Program-made: the position numbers and the translations under genes | The notes under the pieces: model-generated | Database searches by the model: none | What the model saw: only the letters and a program-made list of their open reading frames with translations | What the model was told of the DNA's origin: nothing | In this document: in pieces, positions 12,402 through 22,144 of the stretch | How positions within the stretch are numbered: the stretch's first letter is position 1 | Layout of the letters: each line of letters starts with the position of its first letter | Assembly (NCBI GenBank): GCA_019188255.1 | Contig: JAETXT010000010.1 | Coordinates: forward strand, 806,001-870,000 | Source: Verticillium longisporum | Taxonomy: Eukaryota; Ascomycota; Sordariomycetes; Glomerellales; Plectosphaerellaceae | Direction: 5' to 3' | Length of the DNA stretch: 64,000 nucleotides

Positions 12402-13514
12402 CCACGCTCAGCACCCTTGAACTTTTGTCATGGGGATCAATGTCGTCCTGCAATTATCTTCTCGTAGTGTCTTTTTAAAACCCTCAAACTTGGAGACTCG
12501 GTTATTGGAAAATCCATGATCCCCTTCTATCCATCAGGATAAGCTCGCGTGGTTCGAAGCCCCCAAAGTAGCCTGAGCCCTCCCGTTCCTTGGCGCAGCA
12601 GGCGTCTCAGGACAACTTGTATGCATGCAACGCGATCAAATTCGTGTGTTGACCCTATACATGTCGTTTTTGTTTCAATCGGATAACTTTGGCTGACATC
12701 CGTGTGAAGGCTGCCACCGAGGCTTCTTGAGCTCAGCACGTAACACTGATGACAACTCAACCGATGTCAAGTAGAATGTCCCTGCCAGCACCGAAGATGG
12801 GATTAACTTGGATTTCATACAGAGTGCTAGTTTCGGTAGCCCGCCTTCTTGAGATATGGAGTAGGAGGGACTGCTGTGTTCACATTTTGTCTTATCGCGT
12901 GCTTTTGGGGTGGCAGGGCCAAAGAAAACCGGTTGAAAGATGAAAAGAAGAATGAGGAAGGTTAGACGATAACAGGACCGGACCTAGGTGTATCGGCTGA
13001 GAGCAGGAAATGCGGTCAGGAGGTGCAATATATCGCTCCGGTAATCCGTGCGAACAACGTTAGGGGCCGGACACTATGATAGACGAGACTCGAACTAAGC
13101 TCCTCGTATAGTGGACTCCGCTACAACTAATTGTGACCATATCGTGTGCCAGAGGTAGGTTTAGTATGGTAGAGAGTCATCTTCGCACAACGAGAAGTGT
13201 CAGGAGGCCCCTTGCGGAGCCACATAACAGGGGACTGGCTAGGGGCTAAGAACTCAGAGAACATATACATAAGGACTGCAGAGGGCCAGACCCAGATGTA
13301 AACCCCATACCTGTTATCTATTGCCTGTGGACCACGTGCTGAAGACCTCCTCATTCTGCTCAAACACGGCTCTAATAACAAGAATCACTAAGAGTCACCG
13401 CTACGTGCCTCAGTTCTGCCTTCAAGTATCTAGGCTCAGTCAAGAGTTAAAAAAAAAGGTAGATGAAATGTCAACTGGCTAATTCGGGACGAAAGAACAA
13501 AACAAAAAACAACA
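12402..13514. other. Gene-free stretch left of the 5S-bounded block
   Basis: Contains the 3' region of the SRPK-like kinase. I see no further gene. The base composition becomes more even toward 13 kb, unlike the GC-rich exons nearby. Confidence 0.5.
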
Positions 13515-13572
13515 ACATACAACACCAGGTATTCGCTGGTCGTCACCGACTCAACTACTAATCCGGCCCTTA
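13515..13572 (-). pseudogene. 5S rRNA gene, 3' half (left junction of the insertion)
   Basis: On the minus strand this is the 3' half of 5S rRNA. It aligns over 58 nt with the intact 5S gene at 37515-37633 with about eight differences, some of them G-to-A or C-to-T. A T-rich tract that would serve as the Pol III terminator follows on the minus strand. Similarity stops abruptly after GCCCTTA. The missing 5' half lies at 22078-22144 in the same orientation. Confidence 0.85.
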
Positions 13573-13577
13573 TAAAG

Positions 13578-14149
13578 CTTAGTTCTCGGGTCAACCATCT
13601 TGGTTCTTGGGTCGGTGGTTGCCATCTACAAAGATGCGACGAGCAAACGGTTCGCCGGATAATTGAAGAGCGGTGCCGACCGTTCAGGGCAGTCCTTAAC
13701 GGGGGCTGTTCAGATTTCAACCCCTTTATTGCGCAATCATATGTAGTGAGAAAAGTGAGGTTCATTGCCAGCCAGTCATATGTCTAATCAAGTAGCCCCC
13801 TTCTATGAAAGGCGAGATCTATTTTGGGCAACTCGCATTCCAGCTTCCAGGCTGCCAGAAACCGATCGGAGGTTTCCTATTGTCCGATTTGGGGAACCCT
13901 AGGAGAAACCGACTTTTAAATTGGCCACAAGCTATACTGGTTAAGCCGGTCCTTTGTAGTGGTATATTATGGTGATGTACTCGTCTAAGGTAGCCATCCG
14001 CTTTTGAGTAGCGGCCCGTGGTAATACTGATACTTTCACTTGCAGAGAGGTACCGGCTACTTGATCGTTTCTGGACTCGTTATTTTACTGATTAACCACA
14101 TCCCAGCTAATTGAATATGGGTTTCTGCGTTCTGCAAACGGGGACCTGT
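13578..14149. other. Left arm of the inserted block, no gene seen
   Basis: Moderately AT-rich sequence between the 5S junction and the first LTR. No open frame with family features on either strand. Confidence 0.5.
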
Positions 14150-14628
14150 TGTAACGACCAAGGGTCGAACAGCAGGCCGCAGGCAACCCCGCGACAGATG
14201 ACCGGCGCGTCACTCATAAGATAAAGATGCCAAGCCAAGGGTCACGTGATGGATCACCGGGAGAAAACCACTGAGCCAGGGATCACACCAAACATAACGG
14301 TGATCCACCCGACAGGCTCACGTCCAACATAACAGTGATCCTCTAACAGGATCACCAGCAACACAACCGTGAGCCATCCAACATGGCCTCACACCCAACC
14401 AACAAGGACAGAATGGACGAGTATATAAGAAGGGACATTCCTGTACTTGTAGCTACCTACTTCTATCACGCCAGTGATCAATCTAAGTCTTACCTTGTAT
14501 TCATTGTAACGAGTGCGCAACGCCTTACGACACCAAACCCGCCTCAGTTCCACAACCTAAGCTTCTTTTAGCAAACACCCACGTCGCTACTGACTGTTCC
14601 TCACTTGAAGAATAGCCAGGTCGTAACA
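14150..14628 (+). repeat. LTR of an LTR retrotransposon (plus orientation), 479 bp
   Basis: It starts TGTAACGA and ends TCGTAACA. A TATATAA box lies at 14422-14428, with a downstream stretch nearly identical to the LTR at 20351-20804, for example the shared region GTGATCAATCTAAGTC near 14477. The U3 part holds several GATCAC/GTGATCC motifs. The five bases on each side differ (CCTGT and GTACG), so this copy has no target duplication. It may be the 5' LTR of a truncated element whose internal part follows to the right. Confidence 0.85.
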
Positions 14629-15354
14629 GTACGCTATCCTCTCCTCTCTAGTGAGATAGTTTGAGACTAAAGATTTCTTTGCAGACAGACACCGAAAGCC
14701 ACCAATAAGGTTCTCGAGCGGTATAGTAAGATAGCTCAAGATACCCTAGACAACTTCAAGAATCATCTACCTCATACCTATTAGCTAAGTGCTCCCTACC
14801 AAACATGAACTGGATAGTCAGTTACCGCTTCCGGAACGAATGTAGCAAAGTCGCCATTCTCACAGCCAGCAAGGGTGAGCATCGGTAAGCAGGGGTGAGC
14901 GAGGGTGAACGTGGGGTGAGAGCCCTGGGTGAGGAGGCAGGGCTGGCAACCGAGCTACCCTTCAAGAAAGTATCTGTATCAAAGTAGGGGATGTTCTTCC
15001 GGCAACCGCGGATTCAACTATGCAAGAGAAAAGCGCCGCCTGGGTTATACGATCATGAACCGCGTCAGAAGGGGGCTCACCGAGGTAGCCAGAATACTAC
15101 TATCCTCTCGGCTCGGTTGAATGATTAATAATCCTGCTACTCAAACCGTGGTCTTGGAGTAGGCCACTGATTTCTAAACTTGACTCGTGGCAAAACCCAC
15201 ACATACCAGGGATACTACAACGAGCCGAGAAGTTTCATATAGCAATCCCTACAACGGGCAATCAGTTATCATTTACAAAAAGTCATGTACTCGTGCAAAG
15301 GTATCGGCGCACTCACGCTACCCGCGCATTATCAATCGTAAACAAGCTGTCAAG
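14629..15354. other. Possible truncated internal region of the retrotransposon, with GGGTGAG repeats
   Basis: No reverse transcriptase, integrase or gag frame can be read. Between about 14868 and 14935 the motif GGGTGAG or GGGTGAA recurs five times. A tRNA primer-binding site directly after the LTR is not recognisable. Confidence 0.4.
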
Positions 15355-16245
15355 ATGGCGAGCCAATTCCATATCTACTCCTGCCAAGCTATTTCAACTG
15401 CCATTGCATTTCCCGATCCAACATCCCATGAAGCGAGCCTCAGGTCTCTGCTCTCGTGTACGCTGGCCCGCACTCGGAACTTGCCCTTCTGGTAGATTGT
15501 CCAGCAAGTGTCGACGTCACAATCGAGCTAGCAAGATGGATCAAGTCTGAGCTGCCGGCGGGTTGCACCTCAAGCCATTTTCTGCACTCGTACGCTCACG
15601 GAAACCATTTCCTCGGGCTTCCGGTCTTACAAGGCTACTTCCCTTCCGTCACAGCCATTTCCACGCAGAAAATTATCAAAGGGATTGCACAACAGAACTC
15701 AACAGAGACCTAACATAGCCTCTGGGAGAAAATATTGCCTTCTATTGCAGACTGTACTGATTTGCCACTGTCGAAGGCCAAATTCGAGAGCCTTTCGCCG
15801 ACGAACGAGCTGGAACTGACTGGTCGCTCGATCCGAGTGTTTGACGTCCCCAACGGCGACACCCATGCCAAGTCTTTCGTATAGATATCAGAATTGCGGT
15901 CCACTGTTGCAGGAGATATCGTCTACATGTCATTGTCATCAGTGATTGGTGAGGCAAGTATGCAGCGAAAACGAGACAATTGGGTCTCTCACTTTCGCAA
16001 ATTGCCGCATTGAAACCAAAGCCATACTTGCAGAACACACATTCACTCCCGTCTCAATGCCAGAGTTTTTGGTCAGCGGTATGCTTCAGAGTACGGAGCA
16101 CGACATTGCGGAGTTCGCAAAGGAGCTTGGTCAGGCCGATAATAACAAGGATCGCATTAGTAGAACGAGAGCTCGTTATGAACGAGGGAATCTCTCTAAT
16201 CTTGCCGGGAGCTGCCAGGCCGGAATGACAGCTAACCTGTCCTAA
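15355..16245 (+). pseudogene. Metallo-beta-lactamase-fold hydrolase pseudogene
   Basis: Pieces of one fungal MBL-fold hydrolase lie in order across three frames. The first is MASQFHIYSCQAIST from the ATG at 15355. After a shift near 15460 comes SELALLVDCPASVDV and the metal-site region, then STVAGDIVY, and in another frame AEHTFTPVS to the stop at 16243-16245. In-frame stops occur at 15711 (TAA, where a Tyr codon would fit) and 15882 (TAG). One or two further shifts lie at about 15995-16030. The metal motif HxHxDH appears as YAHGNH, so two ligands are lost. With this many independent lesions the gene is dead. It lies convergent to the bZIP gene inside the 5S-bounded block. The substrate of the intact family member is unknown. 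Confidence 0.75.
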
Positions 16246-16473
16246 CTGATGAACTGAGTCACAACAGTGAACACCCAAAAACATAATTGTACAAAGTTGT
16301 AACTGCGTTGAACTGCGCCGGTATGTAATGCAACCGTGATACTTAGCCTTGCTCACTGCACGTCGTGTTCAGTCCCCCACAAAGCAGCGTGAAGCGCTTG
16401 TTCTACATCAACCTGCCGCCATCCGGGCGAGCTACCCAGACAGACGCAGGTTCCAATCAATGCTGCAACTATC

Positions 16474-17905
16474 TTAGCAAAACAAAGAATGCGACCTAAT
16501 TTGGGGCAACTTACTTCGTATTAGTCTAGAAGGGTTAATGGCGGTTCGCCTTGAGGGGTGTCGCTGAACTTCCGCGTGAGCATTTGTCAGTAGATACGCA
16601 TTTCTCTCCTGGAGAAATCCTTGAAGATCTTGAATGTCAAACCAAATCGGCTTTTTTTTGCCTTGACTTGGCATCTGAGGCTGGGTTCGTGTAGTGGTTC
16701 CACCAAGAGAGTTATCCAACATTGGTGACGGCGTAGGATAATGAGTTCCCGCTCCACCTATGCTCAAGAACGGAACTCCTTTCCATTCTTCCATCCGCGT
16801 AGGATAAACGTCAACTTGTACCACCGCTTCGTAATACGAAGTGAGGCTTTCCCGACTCAGCATACTGAGGAGGAACCGAAACTTATTTCGGAGGTCATCA
16901 AGTTGTACAAACGGGTTGCGTAACGAAAAGTACGCGTGATACGCACATGCCCGACTAAGTTGACGAATAAAAAGGGGGATCTCAACCAAGGACATGTCGG
17001 TAGTGTCGAATAGTAGTGGAGAGCCTGGGCTTAAAGGCATAGGGAGACCGCTGAAATCAATGTTGGTGTGGTAGTGCGGGCTCGTCGGGGGTTGTGCCGC
17101 ATATAAAGGGGCCGAAGAGGAGGAGGAACAGGTTTCCCCCCTTTTCCCTTGCATTGTTTGCCTTACCCGCAGAGACGTTGCTGACACCCGAGTCGTGGAG
17201 GTGCCGGGGCGGTCCTGATTGGTGGCTGGAATGTTTCTCTCGTAGATCTTCTGAGATTTTTCAAGTGTACTGCACAGTCGAGTCTCGAGACTGGGACTCG
17301 ATAAAAGCAACCTGCTTTGAACCAAGTCCTCTCCAAGGGAAGTAACTATCGAATTCATTTCCCAGATTGCTGTCTCGAGCTGTCGGATTCGGGCCTCGTT
17401 ATTTGCCAAGTTTGCTGCTTGACGGGAACGAAAGGCCTCCTGCGCTCGCCGAACTTGCTCCCGCCGTCGCTATATTCAGAATCAGCTTCGTGTTCTTCGA
17501 TTCAAGCATCGAGGAAGGCCGTGTAACACGTACGTCCACCGGGTATTGGCCTGTTGAGCAATCCGTCTTTCGCGGTCTGCCACGTTTCCGCTTCGCCGGA
17601 TTCGCGAGATCCGACGCGTGACTACCTTGCTGAGCTGAGCGATGCCCGGTGGGGGAGTCTAGCGAACCGATTGAAGTAGCCGCATGCTCTAGGTTTCGAA
17701 GGAGGGGGAGGAGGGGGTTCACTTCAGTCGTGGCAGATTCTAGAGTGTTTTCGCCCCATACGTCATGGGGAAGTGGCTGTTCGTAACCAGTCTGAGCTGA
17801 TTGTTGAGTGAATGTTTGAGGGTCTAGGTAGGAGGTCGCGGCCAGTAGCGAAGTCAGGCCGTCGGCGGCCGAGCAGTCTACCGGTGAAAAACTACGCCGG
17901 GCCAT
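16474..17905 (-). CDS. bZIP transcription factor with AT-hook-like segment
   Basis: Nuclear DNA-binding regulator of 455 aa. Exon 1 (17905-17534) starts at ATG with MARRSFSPVD and ends shortly after an AT-hook-like AKRKRGRPRK. A 64-nt intron (17470-17533; GTACGT donor, CTGAT branch, TAG acceptor, phase 0) joins it to the basic region RRREQVRRAQEAFRSR. A leucine-zipper-like helix beginning NNEARIRQLE follows. The C-terminal part is Ser/Pro-rich with a hydrophobic patch near ACAYHAYFSLRNPF, as in related fungal bZIP proteins. The gene is intact and divergent from the SDR gene at 18639, with 733 bp between the two start codons. It lies inside the 5S-bounded block, so it may be accessory. Control of its neighbours is an inference from position only. 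Confidence 0.85.
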
Positions 17906-18638
17906 TTTCCACTCAATTGAATCCAGGCTGATGATATTGTGGCAAAGATGACAGAGATGGCGTCGTGCAGTCGACGAAGCGGAGGAGTCGGAAGGATGAT
18001 TATTGTGCCAAGGTAACCTCTCAGATTATTAATCCCGACTTTGATTTGTGATAGTTGGCGAATCAACGCCACGCCCTATCGAATCTAGGTTTACTAGCGC
18101 GCGACTATAGAGTCACTTTTCCTTCCGTCCTGCCAAACTGCTAACCAAATTTGGGGCAACATGAATTATGCCTACTACGTCGGAGATATCAGTGCTACAC
18201 CGGCGACTTGTGTTCATTAAAAGAATAATAATCGCTCCGATAAATAATCACCATGCGACTCTATGGAACGGCATTGAAAGCCTGCAGCGGTAGTAGGCGT
18301 ATTTTCTTTTGAAAGGCCGGAGGGCGGGCACTAAGCTACAACCCCTTGTCAAAATACCAAGCCGCGGCTCGGGCTAGTATGTGTATGGTAGCTACAGTCA
18401 CTTAGCAATGTCTCTACCAAGGGGTACCAAATACTACGCTAAAAGTCGCGGAGTTCAGACGCCTGCTGTCCTATATAAAGTCGCTAGATATCTAGGAGGG
18501 CAATTGGATAAGTCTTTCAACCAACAAGATTTTGCCTCTTTCTCCGCACAACTCGCCTGTAGTCCTGACGTTCGACGCCACGAACCCCCCGGACGCCAGC
18601 TTCCCTCGATACACCAGACGGCGTTTATCCTCGCAACC
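17906..18638. promoter_or_regulatory. Divergent promoter region between bZIP and SDR genes
   Basis: No gene. It contains the start regions of both divergent genes. A TATATAA box on the plus strand (18472-18478) lies about 160 bp before the SDR start codon, which fits an SDR leader of roughly 130 nt. Confidence 0.6.
18472..18478 (+). promoter_or_regulatory. TATA box of the SDR gene
   Basis: TATATAA (read within CCTATATAAAGTC), correctly oriented and spaced for the gene starting at 18639. Confidence 0.6.
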
Positions 18639-19574
18639 ATGGGAAACTTTCTCAGTGGGGGAGCTAGTGTCTCTTTCAACCCTGATGATAACATTCCTTC
18701 CTTAAAAGGCAAGGTGATTTTCGTTACAGGTGGCACCAGCGGCCTGGGGAAGGAATCAATACTGCAATTGGCGAAGCACAACCCATCAGCGATCTGCCTC
18801 GGCGCCCGAAACCTCAATAAGGCACGCGAAACCATCAAGGAAATTCAGAAACAAGTCCCCAATGCGCCTATACAGCCAGTCGAAATCGACCTTGCATCAT
18901 TCTCATCAATTGCAGCTGGAGCAGAAGCTTTCAAGAAGGACCACTCGCGTCTCGACATCTTAATGCTCAACGGCGGCGTTATGATGCCCCCAGCCGCCAC
19001 CACAAAGGATGGTTATGAGATCCAGTTCGGAACCAATCATATGGGTCACGCCCTGCTCACGAAGCTCTTGCTGCCCACCCTTCTTAGCACAGCTGAGAAA
19101 CCCGACTCCGATGTCCGGGTCGTCGTTCTTTCGTCGGGTGCACATAATGTAGCACCTAGTGAAGGTATCGTTTGGGACACTCTCAAAACCAAAGGCGAGG
19201 GCATGAGTGCTGGCGCAAAGTACGGACAGAGCAAGCTGGCCAACATTTTATTCGCAAAGGAACTCGCCAAACGTTACCCACAGCTTACGGTGTCCTCCAT
19301 CCATCCGGGCATTGTCAACACCAACTTGACTTCACCGGCCTCGAACAACAGCTTGTTTTGGAAGATAACGATGAAGGTGGTCTACTCGTTGATTGGGCTG
19401 GATGTTGCAAAGGGTACGCTGAACCAATTGTGGGCATCTGTCGCTGAGACTGTCAAGTCAGGCGAATATTATCAGCCAGTTGGGATCGCGGGTAAGGGCA
19501 GCAAGCTCACTGAGAATGTGACTTTGGCAGAAGGCCTTTGGAAATGGACCGAGGAGGAGATTAAGAACTATTGA
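18639..19574 (+). CDS. Short-chain dehydrogenase/reductase
   Basis: NAD(P)-dependent oxidoreductase of 311 aa in one exon. The cofactor motif TGGTSGLG lies at residues 30-37. The structural NAG motif reads NGG (111-113). Catalytic residues are Ser165/166 in LSSGAH, Tyr195 and Lys199 in YGQSK. The sequence resembles fungal retinol-dehydrogenase/WWOX-like SDRs, usually found with secondary or xenobiotic metabolism; the substrate cannot be told. I start at the ATG of MGNFLSGGAS (18639); the open frame upstream has no suitable start and covers the TATA box. The gene is intact, unlike the MBL-fold gene in the same block, and divergent from the bZIP gene. Just after the stop is an inverted repeat (19591-19626). 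Confidence 0.9.
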   Translation: MGNFLSGGASVSFNPDDNIPSLKGKVIFVTGGTSGLGKESILQLAKHNPSAICLGARNLNKARETIKEIQKQVPNAPIQPVEIDLASFSSIAAGAEAFKKDHSRLDILMLNGGVMMPPAATTKDGYEIQFGTNHMGHALLTKLLLPTLLSTAEKPDSDVRVVVLSSGAHNVAPSEGIVWDTLKTKGEGMSAGAKYGQSKLANILFAKELAKRYPQLTVSSIHPGIVNTNLTSPASNNSLFWKITMKVVYSLIGLDVAKGTLNQLWASVAETVKSGEYYQPVGIAGKGSKLTENVTLAEGLWKWTEEEIKNY

Positions 19575-19590
19575 AACTGGGTAGACAGTA

Positions 19591-19626
19591 TCGGGATCAC
19601 GTGACATCGATAACGGATCGTGATCC
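19591..19626. repeat. Inverted repeat downstream of the SDR gene
   Basis: Arms GGGATCACG and CGTGATCCC flank an 18-bp spacer, about 15 bp after the SDR stop codon. The arms resemble GATCAC motifs in the nearby LTRs. It could form a hairpin in the 3' UTR or be a short mobile-element relic. Confidence 0.6.
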
Positions 19627-20345
19627 CGACATCGTAAGTCACATGACGAGGGAGATTAATATGGAGATAGCTAAGTGGCACGAGGAGGGCGTCTTAATAT
19701 ATTACCTTTATTTCAGTGTTTGAGACAGGAGATCACCCGTCCTCGCGGCTACGAGCATATCGCTATCCGAGGGATGAATTTAGAAAGTATATTAGGCGAT
19801 TCCCCTGAGTAACTACAGGTTTCAGAAAAATCTGCCACAAGTAGATAATCGAATCCCATATCAAGCCAATGACCTTACTAAGTACCGAAGTACCTAAAGG
19901 GATGTCTAGCACCTTGAGGTAGTCAATAACGCAGTACTATGCAAATAACGCTATGCCGGTTTCTTCTAACTATACTACCCCCCTCTCGAAGTATTGGCGG
20001 GGACCGTCTTTAATTCGCGTTCCCGTATAATATATTAGCGCTAATTACACTAACCCCGGAAAATAGGCCGGGCACCGTAGGAGCCGCTAAGTACCCCTCC
20101 TATCTATCTATAGCATTCTTATACTAGATATACGTCTATTATAAGGTTAAGTACGATAAGTCGATACCCCTATACTCTAGCTATCGAGAAGGCAGGCTAG
20201 TATATATCTACAAAGCTTTAGCGCTATTTACGCGGAAGCGGAAGCCTAGTAAGGCGAGTGCTAATAATGTTTATAAGAGGCTAGTGCAGTACGAGCGCGT
20301 GCTACGCTAATATAGCTTACTAGAAGCTACTAGCATATCGCCTAT
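19627..20345. other. AT-rich, RIP-like relic sequence (left part)
   Basis: From about 19.98 kb the sequence becomes rich in TpA steps (repeated TATAT, CTATA, TAGCTA) with stops in all frames. This is the pattern left by repeat-induced point mutation of a transposon. I cannot identify the parent element. It continues on the other side of the solo LTR. Confidence 0.6.
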
Positions 20346-20809
20346 AGCTGTGTTACGACCTGGCAGCTTCCGAAGGGGGAACACTGTCAGAGGGTTAGGG
20401 TTGCTGTTTGCAGAAGCTTAGGTTGTGACTCTGAGACGATGTGGTGTCGTAAGGCGTTGCGCACTCGTTACAATGAATACAAGGTAAGACTTAGATTGAT
20501 CACTGTCGTGAGAAGGAATGTATCTACAAGTCCAGAATGTCCGTCCTTATATACCTGCCATCCTGTCCTTGTTGTGTTAGGTGGTGAGCTCATGTTGGAT
20601 GGCTCACTGTTATGTCGTGATCCTCTTATGTTGGATCACGGCTCACGGTGATCCAAGCATAACAGTGATCCTTGGTCCTGGATCACTGTTTCCTGGTGAT
20701 CCTGTCACGTGACCTAGCCTTGGCAAGCCTTATCTTATCAGTGACCCTGGATCTTCTGACGTGGGGTTTGTCTGCGGCCGGTTGTTCGACCCGTGCTCGT
20801 TACAAGCTG
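20346..20809 (-). mobile_element. Solo LTR with perfect 5-bp target-site duplication
   Basis: The LTR itself is 20351-20804 (454 bp). On the plus strand it begins TGTTACGACC and ends GCTCGTTACA. It is flanked on both sides by AGCTG (20346-20350 and 20805-20809). It is the same family as the LTR at 14150-14628 but on the other strand. Its TATATAA box (minus) lies at 20548-20554. No internal sequence is attached, so the element was lost by LTR-LTR recombination. It is much less AT-rich than the DNA on both sides. Confidence 0.92.
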
Positions 20810-22077
20810 AGAAGGACATAGAGGCGGCCAAGGTTTCGATCTTCCTACTCTAGAATCTTCTATCTAGTAAGCTTATTATTGGTTAAGGGAAATCGAGGTA
20901 TATTAATAGCTACTTATAGTATAATATAGGAGTTATAGGAGTTAGAGACTTATAACTACTTTAGTAGCTAAAATAAAAGCTAAACTATAACGATATATAT
21001 ATTATTAGAAAGAAAAAAATCGTAGCTATAGAATAGTATACTTTTTATAATATTCTATAGAGCCATTCTATAATAATAAGCTATTAACTTCTCTTATACC
21101 CTATTAGCTAAAGCTTAAAATCTAACTCTACTTCCTCTATAAGTCTAGAGGTAGTCTAAGCGCCTCGTCTATATATAACTACTAAGGGTTAGTCTATTAT
21201 ATATAGAGGGCACCCCTTAGACCTATTTTTTAAGTTTTTAAGTCTTAATAATTATCTAATTCTAATTATATTTATAAGTCCCTTTTATATAATAATTCCT
21301 ATCTAATTTACTTATTCTTAATTACTATAAACGGATACCTTCTAAGATACGCTTTACTTCTATTAGGATTAATCTATATACTCTTTTTAATTAATTATAA
21401 TCTTCTTTATAATTAATCCCTCTACCTATCTACCTTCGATCCGAACGAAAATTATACTGTTTTATAGCTCTCGTTAAAGGCTATTAGGATCTTCGATCTA
21501 TTTCTCGATCTAATATCTTCTTCTCGAGATATAATTACTTTTATCTCTCCCTTCCTCTTATCCTTTTATCTACTATTATCTCTTCCTCTTATAACTAAGT
21601 AATACCCTCGGTCGTTGCCTAGTACCTCCTACGATATATATCAATATATAGTATAAGTATAGCTAGGCTAGATCCTTCGAGAGGTCGTATTCTATAGATA
21701 CCTTATTATACTATCGAATATACTAATAAGCATTATAATAGGTTAGGGACTAAGGAACTAGGTAGCTTAATACTTAGCTTATTTCTAGCTAGGAATTAGT
21801 AGGCTAAAGATACTATAATATACTTACTTATAAAATCTAAGCTCCTAGATCTTAACTTAATAGTACCCCTTAATTAAATTAGAATATAGAAATTAAAGTA
21901 GGATATTTAGACCCCCCTAAGACTATATAAGTTAAGGCTATTAATTAGAATACTATAAATTTAAGCGCTTATAGTAGAGCCTAAAGTAGCGGCTTAAAGA
22001 GGGGTAAGGTTATATAGGTGCGTACTATATAGGCTATCTTAGCCTTATAGTAGAGACTTCTCCGAAACGTAATACTG
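20810..22077. other. AT-rich, RIP-like relic sequence (right part)
   Basis: Very AT-rich with a strong excess of TA, TTA and CTA words and no usable reading frame on either strand. It reaches the right 5S junction. A recombinase or transposase may once have been encoded here, but it cannot be read. Confidence 0.65.
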
Positions 22078-22144
22078 CCCTTACTAGCTTATCTAGAGGA
22101 GAGCGGATGGGATCCCGAGTTTTCTAGCAGGTATAGTCGTATAT
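22078..22144 (-). pseudogene. 5S rRNA gene, 5' half (right junction of the insertion)
   Basis: On the minus strand this is the 5' half of 5S rRNA. It aligns over 67 nt with the intact gene at 37515-37633, with about eight differences, several of them C-to-T or G-to-A. It begins exactly at the CCCTTA where the left half at 13515-13572 ends and has the same orientation. Confidence 0.85.

Larger units (their letters stand above)
13566..22084. mobile_element. Putative cargo-carrying insertion of about 8.5 kb in a 5S rRNA gene
   Basis: The boundaries are set by the two halves of one 5S gene. The left half covers 58 nt of the 119-nt 5S sequence and the right half covers 67 nt. They overlap by exactly CCCTTA, or GCCCTTA counting one more shared base, which is what a target-site duplication would give. 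Inside are two LTRs, an MBL-fold pseudogene, a bZIP gene, an SDR gene and AT-rich relics. Some fungal Starship elements are known to target 5S genes and carry cargo, but I find no DUF3435 captain recombinase and no terminal inverted repeats. The element type is therefore open: a captain-less or RIP-erased relic, or another 5S-targeting element. Confidence 0.55.

Noticed and set aside
16499..18161. The 13-mer AATTTGGGGCAAC on both sides of the bZIP gene as a target duplication
   Set aside because: Identical 13-mers are expected by chance in 64 kb, and no element ends are seen beside them.
20810..22077. Captain-type tyrosine recombinase on the minus strand
   Set aside because: No block of the DUF3435 family can be read in any frame; stops are everywhere. 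Left as a question for de-RIP analysis.
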